64,000 nt of DNA from Bacteroidota bacterium (GCA_013286305.1 JABDFW010000003.1:1-64000); one strand, 5' to 3'. Counted from the stretch's first letter, positions 42,622 through 51,929 are shown. Made by a program: numbers and translations. Notes: a model not told the origin generated them from the letters alone.

Positions 42622-43383
42622 CTAAACTAATTCTGTAATACTTCCCTTAAGTATAAACCCACAAATTTTGAACCCGGCTTTTAACAATGTTGCCTTTGAT
42701 GCCCGGTTATGGATATTGCACCTCGCGGCAGGTACTCTTCCCATTGAGTATATTTCTTTCTTTAATTCCTGGATGATCAGGCTGCCAAACCCTTTTTGCC
42801 TGTATGCCTCCTTTACTTCCATATAAATATCTGCATACGGCATATTGTAATTAAGCATGAAGCCACCGCTTGCCACAACGGCCCCGTTTTGTTCTATAAC
42901 ATAGCCGCCCACATCCTGTTCAGATTCCTGTTCCCCGGGATGTTTAAGAAAGCTAATGCCGGGAATATTGAAATGCGTTTGGTAATGATCTTCAAACAAT
43001 ATTGCTTCGGCCTGTATATCGCGCGAATATTCAAAAAGCATAGTTGACAGAAGCAGGTCGTTACTTTGGCATTCGATTACAGAGGCGCCTGAGGTGTTAT
43101 AAAACTCACGAAAAACAGCGCTTGAAAAATTTCTGAATTGCGGGATCACATAAAATTCAAAAATAGTATCTCTGTCTTCCCGTTTGTTTGTGCCCCATAC
43201 TGCTCCGTAACCGATTTTTGCATTGCCCGAAGTAAATAAATAAACATCTGCCCAGCCATAGTCGTGGCATTTATTATAGATAAATTGGAAATTATTTTCT
43301 TTAAGAAATAAAATACGGAAAGCCCTTATTTCGTCAAGGTTTGTTTTTACTACTTTTAATGCTATGGATAAATTTGGATGCAT
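42622..43383 (-). CDS. GNAT family N-acetyltransferase (two-lobe)
   Basis: 253 aa, longer than a single GNAT domain. The C-terminal half (about 130-253) carries the acetyl-CoA loop YRQKGFGSLIIQELKKE and NRASKATLLKAGFK. The N-terminal half looks like a second, degenerate acetyltransferase-like lobe (YLFTSGNAKIGYGAVWG). Cytosolic; acceptor unknown. No operon partner. Confidence 0.75.
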   Translation of the reverse strand: MHPNLSIALKVVKTNLDEIRAFRILFLKENNFQFIYNKCHDYGWADVYLFTSGNAKIGYGAVWGTNKREDRDTIFEFYVIPQFRNFSSAVFREFYNTSGASVIECQSNDLLLSTMLFEYSRDIQAEAILFEDHYQTHFNIPGISFLKHPGEQESEQDVGGYVIEQNGAVVASGGFMLNYNMPYADIYMEVKEAYRQKGFGSLIIQELKKEIYSMGRVPAARCNIHNRASKATLLKAGFKICGFILKGSITELV

Positions 43384-43781
43384 ACAGCTTATTAAAGATA
43401 ATAAATTGATATGTGATTAGCGGGCATCAAAAAAAACAATGCAGAGGATATTTCATCAATGTCGTTGACGAGATTTATTTATAAATGACGAGCTCTATTG
43501 AACCCCGTTAGGGTTCTACAATATGCTAAATTCCTATCTCCCCGAATTTCATTCGGGGCTATTCAAACCTGTCTGCCGACAGGTAGATTAAACCCCTTTG
43601 GGGTTATTAGCTATGCAATATTGAACACTTTATCAATTCTTGCAACCCCAGAGAGTTGCATCTGCCTCTCTTAAGTTTTACCGTTTTTATGAAAGGCTGG
43701 TATTTGTGTTTGAAAAGTAAGCCAATTATATAAAGCAATATATCTTCATTTAATGTAATTTTCCTGCATACAAAACTGAAG
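43384..43781. other. Spacer with three-hairpin repeat between divergent genes
   Basis: 398 bp. It holds three-hairpin repeat copy 4 (43496-43608) and, just after it, a TGCAAC / GTTGCA hairpin (43641-43660). No gene is seen. Confidence 0.65.
43496..43608 (+). repeat. Three-hairpin repeat, copy 4 (with extra hairpin)
   Basis: GAACCC-CGTTA-GGGTTC (43500-43516), spacer, CCCCGAAT-TTC-ATTCGGGG (43540-43558), CTATTCAAA, then an inserted ACCTGTC-TGCC-GACAGGT hairpin, then AACCCC-TTT-GGGGTT (43591-43605). Confidence 0.75.
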
Positions 43782-44966
43782 ATGGATACTTGCCAGCTAA
43801 AAATATTCAATGGTAAAATATTAACGCCCACGCAAATAATACCTGCAGGCACTTTATTGGTAAACAATGGAATAATTGAAGCAGTAAGTGATACCAATAT
43901 TGACACTGTGGCAACAGTTGAAATTGATGCAAAAGGCCAGTATGTATCACCCGGATTTATTGACCTTCATGTACATGGCGGCGGCGGCCATGATTTTATG
44001 GATAACACCATGGAGGCGTTTTTGGGCGTTGCTAAAATGCATGCCCGGCATGGCACTACTGCCATGTACCCTACCACTTTAAGTTGCGAAAAGGAAGACC
44101 TTATTGAAACGCTTAACGTATATGAACAAGCCTGCAAAATAAATAAGGATGGCGCGCAATTTTTAGGCTTGCATATTGAAGGCCCCTACTTTTCCCCCAA
44201 CCAGGCGGGTGCACAAGACCCGCGTTATATCAGGGGTTTTGATGAAGCTGAATACATGGGTTTAGTATCAAGATACCCGGGCATAAAACGATGGAGCGCC
44301 GCACCTGAACTTGAGGGTGCGGTTGCATTTGGCCAATACATGCTATCAAAAAATGTATTGCCCGCTATTGCACACAGTGATGCTGTTTATGAAGAAGTGA
44401 TGGAGGCTTTTGAAAATGGGTTTACCCATGTTACGCATTTTTATTCATGCACATCCGGTGTTACACGCCGCAATGCAAAAAGATACGCAGGTATTATTGA
44501 AACGGCTTACCTTATTGATGATATGACAGTAGAAATTATAGCGGATGGCATGCATTTACCTGCGGCTTTATTAAAGCTGATCTATAAAATTAAAGGCGCT
44601 GATAAAACCGCCCTTATTACGGACGCTATGCGGGCCGCCGGGATGCCGGAGGGTGAAAGTATTTTAGGAAGTAAAAAAAATGGATTAAAAGTAATTGTAG
44701 AAGAAGGCGTGGCAAAACTTACTGACAGAAGCGCTTTTGCCGGCAGTGTTGCAACAGCCGATGAATTAGTTCGCAATATGATAACGCTTGCTGATGTTTC
44801 CCTGAATGATGCTGTTAAAATGATGACGGCAACGCCCGCAAGTATTATGAAAGTAAAAGATAAAGGCGCATTGGAAAAAGGCAAAGATGCGGACATCGTT
44901 ATTTTTGATGAGACGATAAACATACAAACAACGATCATTAAAGGCAAAATTGTTTACAGCGCGTAA
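43782..44966 (+). CDS. nagA: N-acetylglucosamine-6-phosphate deacetylase
   Basis: 394 aa amidohydrolase that removes acetate from GlcNAc-6-P. Metal and catalytic elements: DLHVHGG (H63, H65), HIEGPYFSP (E133), AIAHSDA, THFYSCTSG and LITDAMRAAG with the catalytic Asp. Cytosolic. First gene of a nagA-nagB-GH20 operon (13-bp gap to nagB), so exported hexosaminidase, deacetylase and deaminase form one route from chitin- or murein-derived GlcNAc to fructose-6-P. Confidence 0.94.
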   Translation: MDTCQLKIFNGKILTPTQIIPAGTLLVNNGIIEAVSDTNIDTVATVEIDAKGQYVSPGFIDLHVHGGGGHDFMDNTMEAFLGVAKMHARHGTTAMYPTTLSCEKEDLIETLNVYEQACKINKDGAQFLGLHIEGPYFSPNQAGAQDPRYIRGFDEAEYMGLVSRYPGIKRWSAAPELEGAVAFGQYMLSKNVLPAIAHSDAVYEEVMEAFENGFTHVTHFYSCTSGVTRRNAKRYAGIIETAYLIDDMTVEIIADGMHLPAALLKLIYKIKGADKTALITDAMRAAGMPEGESILGSKKNGLKVIVEEGVAKLTDRSAFAGSVATADELVRNMITLADVSLNDAVKMMTATPASIMKVKDKGALEKGKDADIVIFDETINIQTTIIKGKIVYSA

Positions 44967-44979
44967 AAAGTTATTGGCA

Positions 44980-45747
44980 ATGAAGGAATGGAAGAAAGAT
45001 AATCTTACCATAAGGCAATATAACAACAGGGCATTGATGGGTGCAGATGCCGCACGCATGGCCGGCGAAACGATAAAGCAATTGCTGGATACAAAAGAAT
45101 TTGTGAATATCATTTTTGCCGCAGCACCATCGCAGAATGAATTTTTATCCGAATTGGCTAATGTAAAAGATATTGCATGGGGGCGCATTAATGCTTTTCA
45201 TATGGATGAATACATTGGCTTGCCTGCCGGGGCGCCACAAACATTCAGGCACTATTTGAATGAGCATATTTTCAGTAAAATACAGTTGCACAACGTGCAT
45301 TACATAAACGGCAACGCCATGGATATTGCGGCTGAATGCAGCAGGTACACTGATCTATTGAAAGCCTATCCGGCAAATGTTGTATGCATGGGTATTGGGG
45401 AAAACGGGCATATTGCTTTTAATGACCCGCATGTTGCTGATTTTGAAGACAGCCATCTTGTAAAGGTTGTTGAGCTTGACGCTGCGTCCCGCCAGCAGCA
45501 GGTAAATGACGGTTGTTTTAAAACAATTAATGATGTGCCTGTAAGTGCCATCACACTAACTATTCCTGCTCTTACTAATACCAAACATATTTTCTGCATG
45601 GTACCGGGGCCGAAAAAAGCCACAGCTATATATAATACATTGCATAAAAATATTGAACCACAATATCCATCCGCCATTCTTAGAAAACACACCGGTGCAA
45701 TATTATTTATTGATGACGATAGTGCATCTCTGTTAGGCGCCAAATAA
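44980..45747 (+). CDS. nagB: Glucosamine-6-phosphate deaminase
   Basis: 255 aa from ATG 44980 (MKEWKKDNLTIRQYNN), the family-like start. An earlier in-frame start at 44950 would overlap the nagA end. It converts GlcN-6-P to fructose-6-P and ammonia. Active-site motifs FHMDEYIG and GIGENGHIAFNDP are intact. It is shorter at the C-terminus than the allosteric E. coli enzyme, so allosteric control may differ. Its stop is directly followed by the GH20 start. Confidence 0.92.
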   Translation: MKEWKKDNLTIRQYNNRALMGADAARMAGETIKQLLDTKEFVNIIFAAAPSQNEFLSELANVKDIAWGRINAFHMDEYIGLPAGAPQTFRHYLNEHIFSKIQLHNVHYINGNAMDIAAECSRYTDLLKAYPANVVCMGIGENGHIAFNDPHVADFEDSHLVKVVELDAASRQQQVNDGCFKTINDVPVSAITLTIPALTNTKHIFCMVPGPKKATAIYNTLHKNIEPQYPSAILRKHTGAILFIDDDSASLLGAK

Positions 45748-47307
45748 ATGAGTATGAAAAAAATATTATTTCTTCTCACCATTTCTTGCCTGCTGACATT
45801 TGCCAGCAACAGTCAAAACACTTCACTGCAAAAGGGCAATAGTTTTGCAGTACGGGGTTTTCACCTTGACCTGAGAATACAGGTAATGACGATGAGTGCG
45901 CTTAGAAGTTTTGCCCTTCAATTAAAAGGATATGGGTTTAATACACTTATTATGGAGTGGGAAGGAACTTATCCTTTTGAAAAACATCCGCTCATTCCCA
46001 ACAGGTATGCCTATACCAAAAAAGAAATAACATCTTTTATTAAATACTGCGACAGCCTGGGTATTGATGTAATACCATTACAACAGAGTTTTGGCCATGT
46101 TGAATATATTTTACGCCATTACAGGTATAAAGATCTAAGGGAAGACCAGCAAGACTACTCGCAGGTTTGCCCGCTGGAAGAAGACAAAGACAGGGCGTTA
46201 TTCACAGACCTTTATACAGAGCTGGCATCTACCCATACTTCAAAATATATTCATATTGGCGGCGATGAAACTTATTTGCTTGGGCACTGCGAAAAGTGCA
46301 GCCGCAAAGCAGCTTTAGAGGGTAAATCAAAACTGTATATTGATTATATAAGGATGTTGTGTGATATAGTGATAAAGCTGGGCAAGCGCCCAATACTATG
46401 GGCAGATATTGCCCTTAAATATCCCGAGGCAATAAAACTGCTTCCCAAAGAAACCATTTTCATTGACTGGAATTATGGGTGGGATTTGAACCGGTTTGGG
46501 GAGCATCAAAAATTGATAGAAAGCGGCTATGAAATTTGGGGGGCACCATCAATAAGAAGCCACCCCGATAATTATTTTTTAACAGAATGGGGAAAGCATT
46601 TTAAGAACATCCGGGATTTTGTACCGCAGGGAAGAAATGCAGGCTATAAAGGTATGATCATGACCTCCTGGAGTACTTCAGGGCAGTATTCTAAAGTGAA
46701 TGAATCGGAAACAGAGATTATTGACCTGTATGCTATACGGCATGTATATCCGATCTCAGGGTTCAATATTTTGATCAACGCTTTTGCCGAAAGCTTAAAA
46801 ACAAATGAGCCATTGAATATTCCGCAGTATGTGGAGAAATATTGTTATAACAGGTTTGGGTTCTCAAAAGAGCAATCTGCAAAATTTTGGCAAGCCATAA
46901 TCTGCACCCCTTACGAAATAAACCAGGGAACGGTCTTGTCTCCGCAACAAATGTCCATAAACGATGTTAGGGATAGCACGCGGCAGGCAGCCTTGGCCTT
47001 AGGCAAACTTATTCCGGCAAAAAATATAGCTGAATTTGAACAATTCAGGTTGATGACAGACATCAGGTTGCAATACTTAAACTACGAAGCCATTTACAAA
47101 TTTGCTAATGAGGAAAGCTTTTCCAAAAAAGATCTTCCCGAAGTATTGGACAAATTAAATGGATTGCTGGAGAATGGGAAAAAATTAGATGCCCGCTTTA
47201 TAGCGCTTAATAAAGGCATACTGCAGCCAGGCGAATTGAGAGAGGAAAATGATTTACGCTCCGCTAAAATCAAATTGCTTTACAACCGGTTAGCCAATGT
47301 GAAATAG
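45748..47307 (+). CDS. Exported GH20-type beta-N-acetylhexosaminidase-like protein
   Basis: 519 aa. Signal peptide (MKKILFLLTISCLLTFASNSQ after MS). A TIM-barrel with the GH20 pair Asp173-Glu174 in YIHIGGDETYLLGHC, plus RGFHLDLR and LQQSFGHVEYIL. GH20 enzymes use substrate-assisted catalysis to release terminal GlcNAc or GalNAc. The N-terminal GH20b domain found in many members is not evident, so this is a compact form. ATG directly follows the nagB stop; same operon. Periplasmic or surface; exact glycan unknown. Confidence 0.83.
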   Translation: MSMKKILFLLTISCLLTFASNSQNTSLQKGNSFAVRGFHLDLRIQVMTMSALRSFALQLKGYGFNTLIMEWEGTYPFEKHPLIPNRYAYTKKEITSFIKYCDSLGIDVIPLQQSFGHVEYILRHYRYKDLREDQQDYSQVCPLEEDKDRALFTDLYTELASTHTSKYIHIGGDETYLLGHCEKCSRKAALEGKSKLYIDYIRMLCDIVIKLGKRPILWADIALKYPEAIKLLPKETIFIDWNYGWDLNRFGEHQKLIESGYEIWGAPSIRSHPDNYFLTEWGKHFKNIRDFVPQGRNAGYKGMIMTSWSTSGQYSKVNESETEIIDLYAIRHVYPISGFNILINAFAESLKTNEPLNIPQYVEKYCYNRFGFSKEQSAKFWQAIICTPYEINQGTVLSPQQMSINDVRDSTRQAALALGKLIPAKNIAEFEQFRLMTDIRLQYLNYEAIYKFANEESFSKKDLPEVLDKLNGLLENGKKLDARFIALNKGILQPGELREENDLRSAKIKLLYNRLANVK

Positions 47308-47333
47308 GGAAAGGAACAACCACAACCCGCATC

Positions 47334-47687
47334 TCACATCTTCCTCATATATAGCGATTGCCGTGCCCGTCCAGCAATAGCAGAAACTGAATCAAATAAC
47401 TCTTTGTTCTTATCAGGGTGGGACTCGTAGTAATTAAAGCTTTTATAAAAATCGTCTTTGCTTATCTTATAAATAGCAAATACCTGCTGATATAATACGG
47501 GTGAGTTCTTCCGTAGCGCCGCGGTGTCTTTAGGGTATTTGGTAGAAGCAAATTGATCCGCGCTTATAACATCAAACAGAATAAATTTCATCCGGTTTAT
47601 TGGAATAATATCTGAAGGGATATCGTCAGATGAACAGGCTGCAAATAAAAAAATAAATATAGCAAAAGGCAAAAAATGCTTCGTCAT
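47334..47687 (-). CDS. DUF4296 lipoprotein
   Basis: 117 aa. Lipoprotein signal MTKHFLPFAIFIFLFAAC with lipid Cys18. The rest matches the DUF4296 pattern (MKFILFDVISADQFA ... YQQVFAIYKISKDDFYKSFNYYESHPD). Small helical envelope lipoprotein of unknown function, common in Bacteroidota. Its start overlaps the end of the PorD-like gene by 4 bp, so they are co-translated. Confidence 0.82.
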   Translation of the reverse strand: MTKHFLPFAIFIFLFAACSSDDIPSDIIPINRMKFILFDVISADQFASTKYPKDTAALRKNSPVLYQQVFAIYKISKDDFYKSFNYYESHPDKNKELFDSVSAIAGRARQSLYMRKM

Positions 47688-48607
47688 CGCAACTGTGATT
47701 TATAATTATTGCTGTTTGATATATCAACCTGCGATAAAATATCTGATGCCCTTGCTCTTGTCATCGGGTCGGCATTTTTAAAAATACCTATAAATTCCTG
47801 CGCCCTGTTTTGTATAAAAAACTGTACTATCATGCTGCCGGCGTTTTCCTGGTTAAGCGTTTGTAATTTTGTTATAGCATCAAGGGCGCTAACCCTTGCG
47901 GTATTATCACTGGTGTACATGCTGTCAAGTGCTGAGCGGTAGTATTCGTACAATATATCGTGCATAACATTAAACCGCGTATTGTTAATATTTTCAGCAA
48001 GCCAGTAACGGTTACGCACCCCATCAAATGAACGCCACCCATTTATTTCACGCGCCTCGGGGGCATTATTTACAATGTTCTGCGCCTTTGTAAAGTAATT
48101 GGCTCCGCCTTTTATAGAAAAAGAATCGTAATCAAGCCCGAGGATCATATATACATAATAGGCAAATGTTGCCGTTAGGTTAGCAGCTACCGCATCAGTA
48201 CCCTGTACCTGGTTCTCATTAAAATCAACCGGCTGAAATTCGATATATTTAAAAGTAAAATCTGCATCCTGAAAATTGATAAGCGGTGATTGATAAGCTG
48301 AATTAAATACCGGCCTAGCAGCCTGTACCGTAAGTGTAGCCTGATAGACGTTATCTTCCACCACGCTTGCGATGTTCACTAAAAAATTGCACTGAATTTT
48401 TTCCGTTGGCTTGTAAGCATCATTTGTCCATTTGCGGTTATTCAGCAGGTTGGTAAGCTGTGTTTGCAGCGTATTGAAAATATTTTTATTCACGCTGCTG
48501 TTTACCCGCTGGGCAAGTACAGTAACCTTTGCCTGTAACTCCTGTGCCTGCAGTGTACCCACCGCAATTATTACAAACAGGCAGCAAAAAATAGTACGTT
48601 TAAGCAT
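47684..48607 (-). CDS. porD: Type IX secretion PorD-like protein (DUF4835)
   Basis: 307 aa. Signal peptide MLKRTIFCCLFVIIAVGTLQAQELQAKV-type, then the DUF4835 domain (RKWTNDAYKPTEKIQCNF, ATFAYYVYMILGLDYDSFS, RNRYWLAENI). DUF4835 proteins are now commonly named PorD of the type IX secretion system. Periplasmic. It overlaps coaBC by 8 bp and DUF4296 by 4 bp. The bamD-rpoZ-coaBC-porD order is the usual Bacteroidota context, which supports the call. T9SS cargo proteins are present elsewhere in the window. Confidence 0.82.
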   Translation of the reverse strand: MLKRTIFCCLFVIIAVGTLQAQELQAKVTVLAQRVNSSVNKNIFNTLQTQLTNLLNNRKWTNDAYKPTEKIQCNFLVNIASVVEDNVYQATLTVQAARPVFNSAYQSPLINFQDADFTFKYIEFQPVDFNENQVQGTDAVAANLTATFAYYVYMILGLDYDSFSIKGGANYFTKAQNIVNNAPEAREINGWRSFDGVRNRYWLAENINNTRFNVMHDILYEYYRSALDSMYTSDNTARVSALDAITKLQTLNQENAGSMIVQFFIQNRAQEFIGIFKNADPMTRARASDILSQVDISNSNNYKSQLR

Positions 48608-49796
48608 GTAATGATTTAATAATGAAGTTTACAATTTCATCCGCTATCTTTTGTTTTGATTCAAGCCCCGTTTCTATAATCCTGCCATCCTTGTGAAAAA
48701 TGGTTATTTTATTGGTATCATATCCAAACCCCGCACCCGCATTACGAAGGGAATTAAGGATGATGATATCAGCATTCTTATTTTCCATTTTTTTAAGGGC
48801 GTTCTCTTTTTCATTATTGGTTTCAAGGGCAAACCCTACCAATAGCTGTCCGTCTTTTTTAATCCCTCCAAGGCTCTTTAATATATCTTTCGTCTTTATC
48901 AAATGTAAATCCAGTTCTTCTGAATTCTTTTTTATTTTTTCTTCAGCAACAACAGCAGCTTTATAGTCGGCAACAGCTGCGGAAAGTACCGCTATATTCA
49001 TTTGCCCAAATATTGACATACATGCGTCTGCCATTTCCTGCGCCGTTTGCACATGCGTTACCTGTATGCCTGCAAAAGAACTTTCTAAATTCACGGGGCC
49101 AGTTACCAGGTGCACTTCCGCCCCTTTTGTATAAAATGCTTCCGCAAGCGAAAACCCCATTTTTCCTGAGGAGCGGTTACCCATAAAACGAACTGGGTCT
49201 ATTGGTTCGTATGTTGGCCCCGCAGTTACCAGCACTTTTTTCTCGGCCAATTCAGACGTCCGAAAAATATTTTCTTTAAGAAAAGCAATGATCGTTTCCG
49301 GCTCGGCCATTCGCCCTTCTCCAATAAGGCCGCTGGCAAGGTCGCCCTTTTCAACAGGGATTATTTTATTTCCAAATTGTTTCAGCAGATCAATATTCCT
49401 TTTTGTCGAGGGGTGCAGCCACATATCCTCATCCATTGCAGGCGAAACCACCACAGGGCAGGTTGCAGAAAGATATACCGCAAGAAGCAAATTATCGCAC
49501 TGGCCGTTTGCCATTTTTGCCAGTGTATTACAGCTTAAAGGCGCTATTACCATTACATCGGCCCAGCGCCCAAGCATTACGTGGTTAGCCCAGGTATCTT
49601 CTTCAAACATCTCCGTTAAAACCTTATACTTTGTAAGCGTGGCCAAAACAAGCGGCGACACAAAGCTTTTAGCCGCGGGCGTTAAAACTACCCTTACTTC
49701 CGCTCCTGCCTTAACGAGCAGCCTTACCAGTAATATGGCTTTGTATGCCGCAATACTGCCTGTAATACCCAATAATATTTTTTTCCCTTCAAGCAT
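48600..49796 (-). CDS. coaBC: Bifunctional phosphopantothenoylcysteine decarboxylase/synthetase
   Basis: 398 aa. N-terminal flavin decarboxylase half (GITGSIAAYKAILLVRLL, APLSCNTLAKMANGQCDNLL, SPAMDEDMW) and C-terminal synthetase half (VTAGPTYEPIDPVRFMGNRSSGKMG, AAVADYKA). Two steps of coenzyme A synthesis. Complete. It is separated from rpoZ upstream by a terminator, so it probably starts its own transcript with porD and DUF4296. Confidence 0.95.
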   Translation of the reverse strand: MLEGKKILLGITGSIAAYKAILLVRLLVKAGAEVRVVLTPAAKSFVSPLVLATLTKYKVLTEMFEEDTWANHVMLGRWADVMVIAPLSCNTLAKMANGQCDNLLLAVYLSATCPVVVSPAMDEDMWLHPSTKRNIDLLKQFGNKIIPVEKGDLASGLIGEGRMAEPETIIAFLKENIFRTSELAEKKVLVTAGPTYEPIDPVRFMGNRSSGKMGFSLAEAFYTKGAEVHLVTGPVNLESSFAGIQVTHVQTAQEMADACMSIFGQMNIAVLSAAVADYKAAVVAEEKIKKNSEELDLHLIKTKDILKSLGGIKKDGQLLVGFALETNNEKENALKKMENKNADIIILNSLRNAGAGFGYDTNKITIFHKDGRIIETGLESKQKIADEIVNFIIKSLHA

Positions 49797-49858
49797 TCAA
49801 ACTGAGTTATTTAATAAGGCCTATACCCCTATAAAAGAACAATGCAACAACTAAAATA

Positions 49859-49889
49859 ATAAAAAACGACGGTGCAAAGCACCGCCGTT
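49859..49889 (-). terminator. Terminator after rpoZ
   Basis: Stem AACGACGGTGC / GCACCGCCGTT (49865-49875, 49879-49889; one mismatch), AAA loop, followed on the minus strand by TTTTTTATT. Confidence 0.8.
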
Positions 49890-49917
49890 CAGCAAATAAT
49901 GTGTAAATAACAGTATA

Positions 49918-50262
49918 TTATCTGAAAAGATCGTTATCTGTGTTGGTACGGTGGTATATTTTGCCTTCCATAAATTCCTGGGTTGCAAGAATAGCAGGGT
50001 TGGGCATTTTTTCGTAAGCCTTTGAAATTTCTATCTGTTCTTTATTTTCATGAATTTCTTCCAGGCTATCGGTATGGGTAGCAAATTCTTCCAGCTTATT
50101 ATGCAATTCTTCTTTGAGTGCAATATTTATCTGGTTTGCCCTTTTTGCAATTATAGCAATAGAGTGATACAAATTCCCGGTTTTGTCTTTAATGGCCACC
50201 AGGCTCTTGGTTTCCACCACACTGGCGGTATTAGCGCTTACTTGCCGTCTTAGCTTGCTCAT
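49918..50262 (-). CDS. rpoZ: RNA polymerase omega subunit
   Basis: 114 aa Bacteroidota-type omega (Rpb6-like): TKSLVAIKDKTGNLYHSIAIIAKRANQIN, then a charged helical tail. It helps assemble and stabilise RNA polymerase and in some bacteria binds ppGpp. Its first 32 bases overlap the end of bamD, so they are one transcript. The sequence is diverged from proteobacterial omega, but position and core are convincing. Confidence 0.85.
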   Translation of the reverse strand: MSKLRRQVSANTASVVETKSLVAIKDKTGNLYHSIAIIAKRANQINIALKEELHNKLEEFATHTDSLEEIHENKEQIEISKAYEKMPNPAILATQEFMEGKIYHRTNTDNDLFR

Positions 50263-51061
50263 CTTTAATTTTATTTATATTGTTTTGAGATTGTGTTTTA
50301 AAATCAAGCACATCCGCCTTCAACTTACTATCAGGAAAACGGTCGGCAAAATCGCTACATTCAGTTATTACTTTTTGATAACGTTCTTCCTGCCTTATCG
50401 GAAGGCTTAGCTGGGCGTATCTAAAGTAAGACCTTATGACATCAAGCTTATATTCATCACTTTTTTCTGAATCAGGAAAATCTTCCATCAGTGTTGTGTA
50501 GGCAGTAGCCGCAGCCTTATAATAAGGATAGCCAATATCAAAATAAAGCTGGGCGCTTTTAAATTCCTTAAGTTCCAGTTTCTTGCGGCATATATCCATA
50601 ATATTTGTGGCTTCCTTTACCCTGGGGGATTCAGAATGCGTATTAATATAAGCCTGCATTAAGGAAATGGTTTTTTGGGTATTGGTTTGATCAAGATCTA
50701 CTTTGGGCGATTGTTTGTAAAAACAAAAAGCCCTCATGTACTGAGCTTCATCCTCTTTAGGGCTGTTTGGAAAACTTTCCGTAAAGGTTTTAAAAAGATT
50801 CTCCGCATTCAGGTAATCTTTTGAATAAAAAGCACACGTAGCATACTTAAAATACATATCCTCAAAACGGGGATCGCCTTTAAAATAGGGGAATATATCA
50901 TCATAGATCTGCTGGGCCTTATCATACTTTTTTTGGGTATAATATCGCTCAGCCATTTTTGCCTTATATTCATTATCCTTGCTCTTCATGGCTTTATTGA
51001 ACTCCGAATTACATGAAGAAAGGACAAAAGCCGCAATAAGAATCTTTATAACACTTTTCAT
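50231..51061 (-). CDS. bamD: Outer membrane assembly lipoprotein
   Basis: 276 aa from ATG 51061, where the lipoprotein signal begins (MKSVIKILIAAFVLSSC, lipid Cys17). An upstream in-frame ATG at 51169 would swallow the promoter box. TPR-like repeats follow (KMAERYYTQKKYDKAQQIY, FKYATCAFYSKDYLNAENLF, AQYMRAFCFYKQS). BamD recruits outer-membrane beta-barrel precursors to the Bam complex. Operon with rpoZ. A TAACTTTG box lies 9 nt upstream. Confidence 0.9.
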   Translation of the reverse strand: MKSVIKILIAAFVLSSCNSEFNKAMKSKDNEYKAKMAERYYTQKKYDKAQQIYDDIFPYFKGDPRFEDMYFKYATCAFYSKDYLNAENLFKTFTESFPNSPKEDEAQYMRAFCFYKQSPKVDLDQTNTQKTISLMQAYINTHSESPRVKEATNIMDICRKKLELKEFKSAQLYFDIGYPYYKAAATAYTTLMEDFPDSEKSDEYKLDVIRSYFRYAQLSLPIRQEERYQKVITECSDFADRFPDSKLKADVLDFKTQSQNNINKIKDEQAKTASKR

Positions 51062-51069
51062 AAAGTTTG

Positions 51070-51077
51070 CAAAGTTA
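51070..51077 (-). promoter_or_regulatory. Promoter box TAACTTTG for bamD-rpoZ
   Basis: Exact TAnnTTTG on the minus strand, ending 8 nt before the bamD start. Confidence 0.5.
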
Positions 51078-51257
51078 TGTTTTTGGAGCAAATTATGCAT
51101 TGAAAAAATGTAATTTGCTGTTAACCAGTTAATAAAAACACAAAACAGGGCAAAAACCGGCTTATACAAACAAACGGGCCTGGTTATTTAACAGTTTTAA
51201 CAGGGCCGTCTTAAACAATTTAAACCGCTTATTGTCATACTGATGCTATGATTAATC

Positions 51258-51265
51258 TATTTTTG
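51258..51265 (+). promoter_or_regulatory. Promoter box TATTTTTG for lolA
   Basis: Exact TAnnTTTG, 18 nt upstream of ATG 51284. Confidence 0.5.
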
Positions 51266-51283
51266 CCTTCTTAAAAATTCAGG

Positions 51284-51922
51284 ATGAAAAAATTATATGT
51301 GCTTTTAGCGTTGGTTATTTCTACGACAGGAATGATTGCCAAAGCCCAAAATGATCCCGCTGCTAAGAAAGTTTTGGATAATGTTAGTGCAAAGCTTAAA
51401 ACGTTTAAAGGCATTACAGCTAATTTTTCCTATACCACCAAAGACAAGAAAAATATTCAGCGCGGTTCAGTGCAGGGAGTAATAAATATTAAAGGGCAAA
51501 AGTATTTTATAAAACAGGGGACAACGGAAATTTATTCAGACGGAACAAAGTCGTGGAATTATAATGGTGAAAGCAATGAGGTAACCGAAGCAGATATAGA
51601 TGAAGATGACAGCAAAACCCTTACCCCCCAAAAACTGCTTTCAGATTTTTATGATAAGGATTTTACCTATAAATTAGTTTCTTCAGACGGGAATTATAAC
51701 GAGATAGAGATGGAGCCTACTGATAAAAGAAAGAATTTTAAACAGGTTACGGTATATGTTGACAAAACCAAGATGCTGATAACCAGGGCAAAAGTGACAG
51801 ACAAAAGCGATAATATTATTGAATTTTCGCTTACCAAAATAAATACCGGCGCAGATATCCCTGACTCGAAGTTTATTTTTGACAAGAGCAAACACCCGGG
51901 CGTTGAAGTTGTATCGCAGTAA
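51284..51922 (+). CDS. lolA: LolA-like outer membrane lipoprotein carrier
   Basis: 212 aa. Signal peptide MKKLYVLLALVISTTGMIAKAQ, then the LolA half-barrel (AAKKVLDNVSAKLKTFKGITANFSY, GTKSWNYNGESNEV, TPQKLLSDFYDKDFTYKL). It carries lipoproteins through the periplasm. It is divergent from bamD, so outer-membrane biogenesis genes are grouped here. Single gene, followed by a word repeat. Confidence 0.87.
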   Translation: MKKLYVLLALVISTTGMIAKAQNDPAAKKVLDNVSAKLKTFKGITANFSYTTKDKKNIQRGSVQGVINIKGQKYFIKQGTTEIYSDGTKSWNYNGESNEVTEADIDEDDSKTLTPQKLLSDFYDKDFTYKLVSSDGNYNEIEMEPTDKRKNFKQVTVYVDKTKMLITRAKVTDKSDNIIEFSLTKINTGADIPDSKFIFDKSKHPGVEVVSQ

Positions 51923-51929
51923 ATAAAAT

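Noticed and set aside
43641..43660. TGCAAC/GTTGCA hairpin as terminator
   Set aside because: The genes on both sides point away and no T-tract follows. Listed only as part of the spacer.
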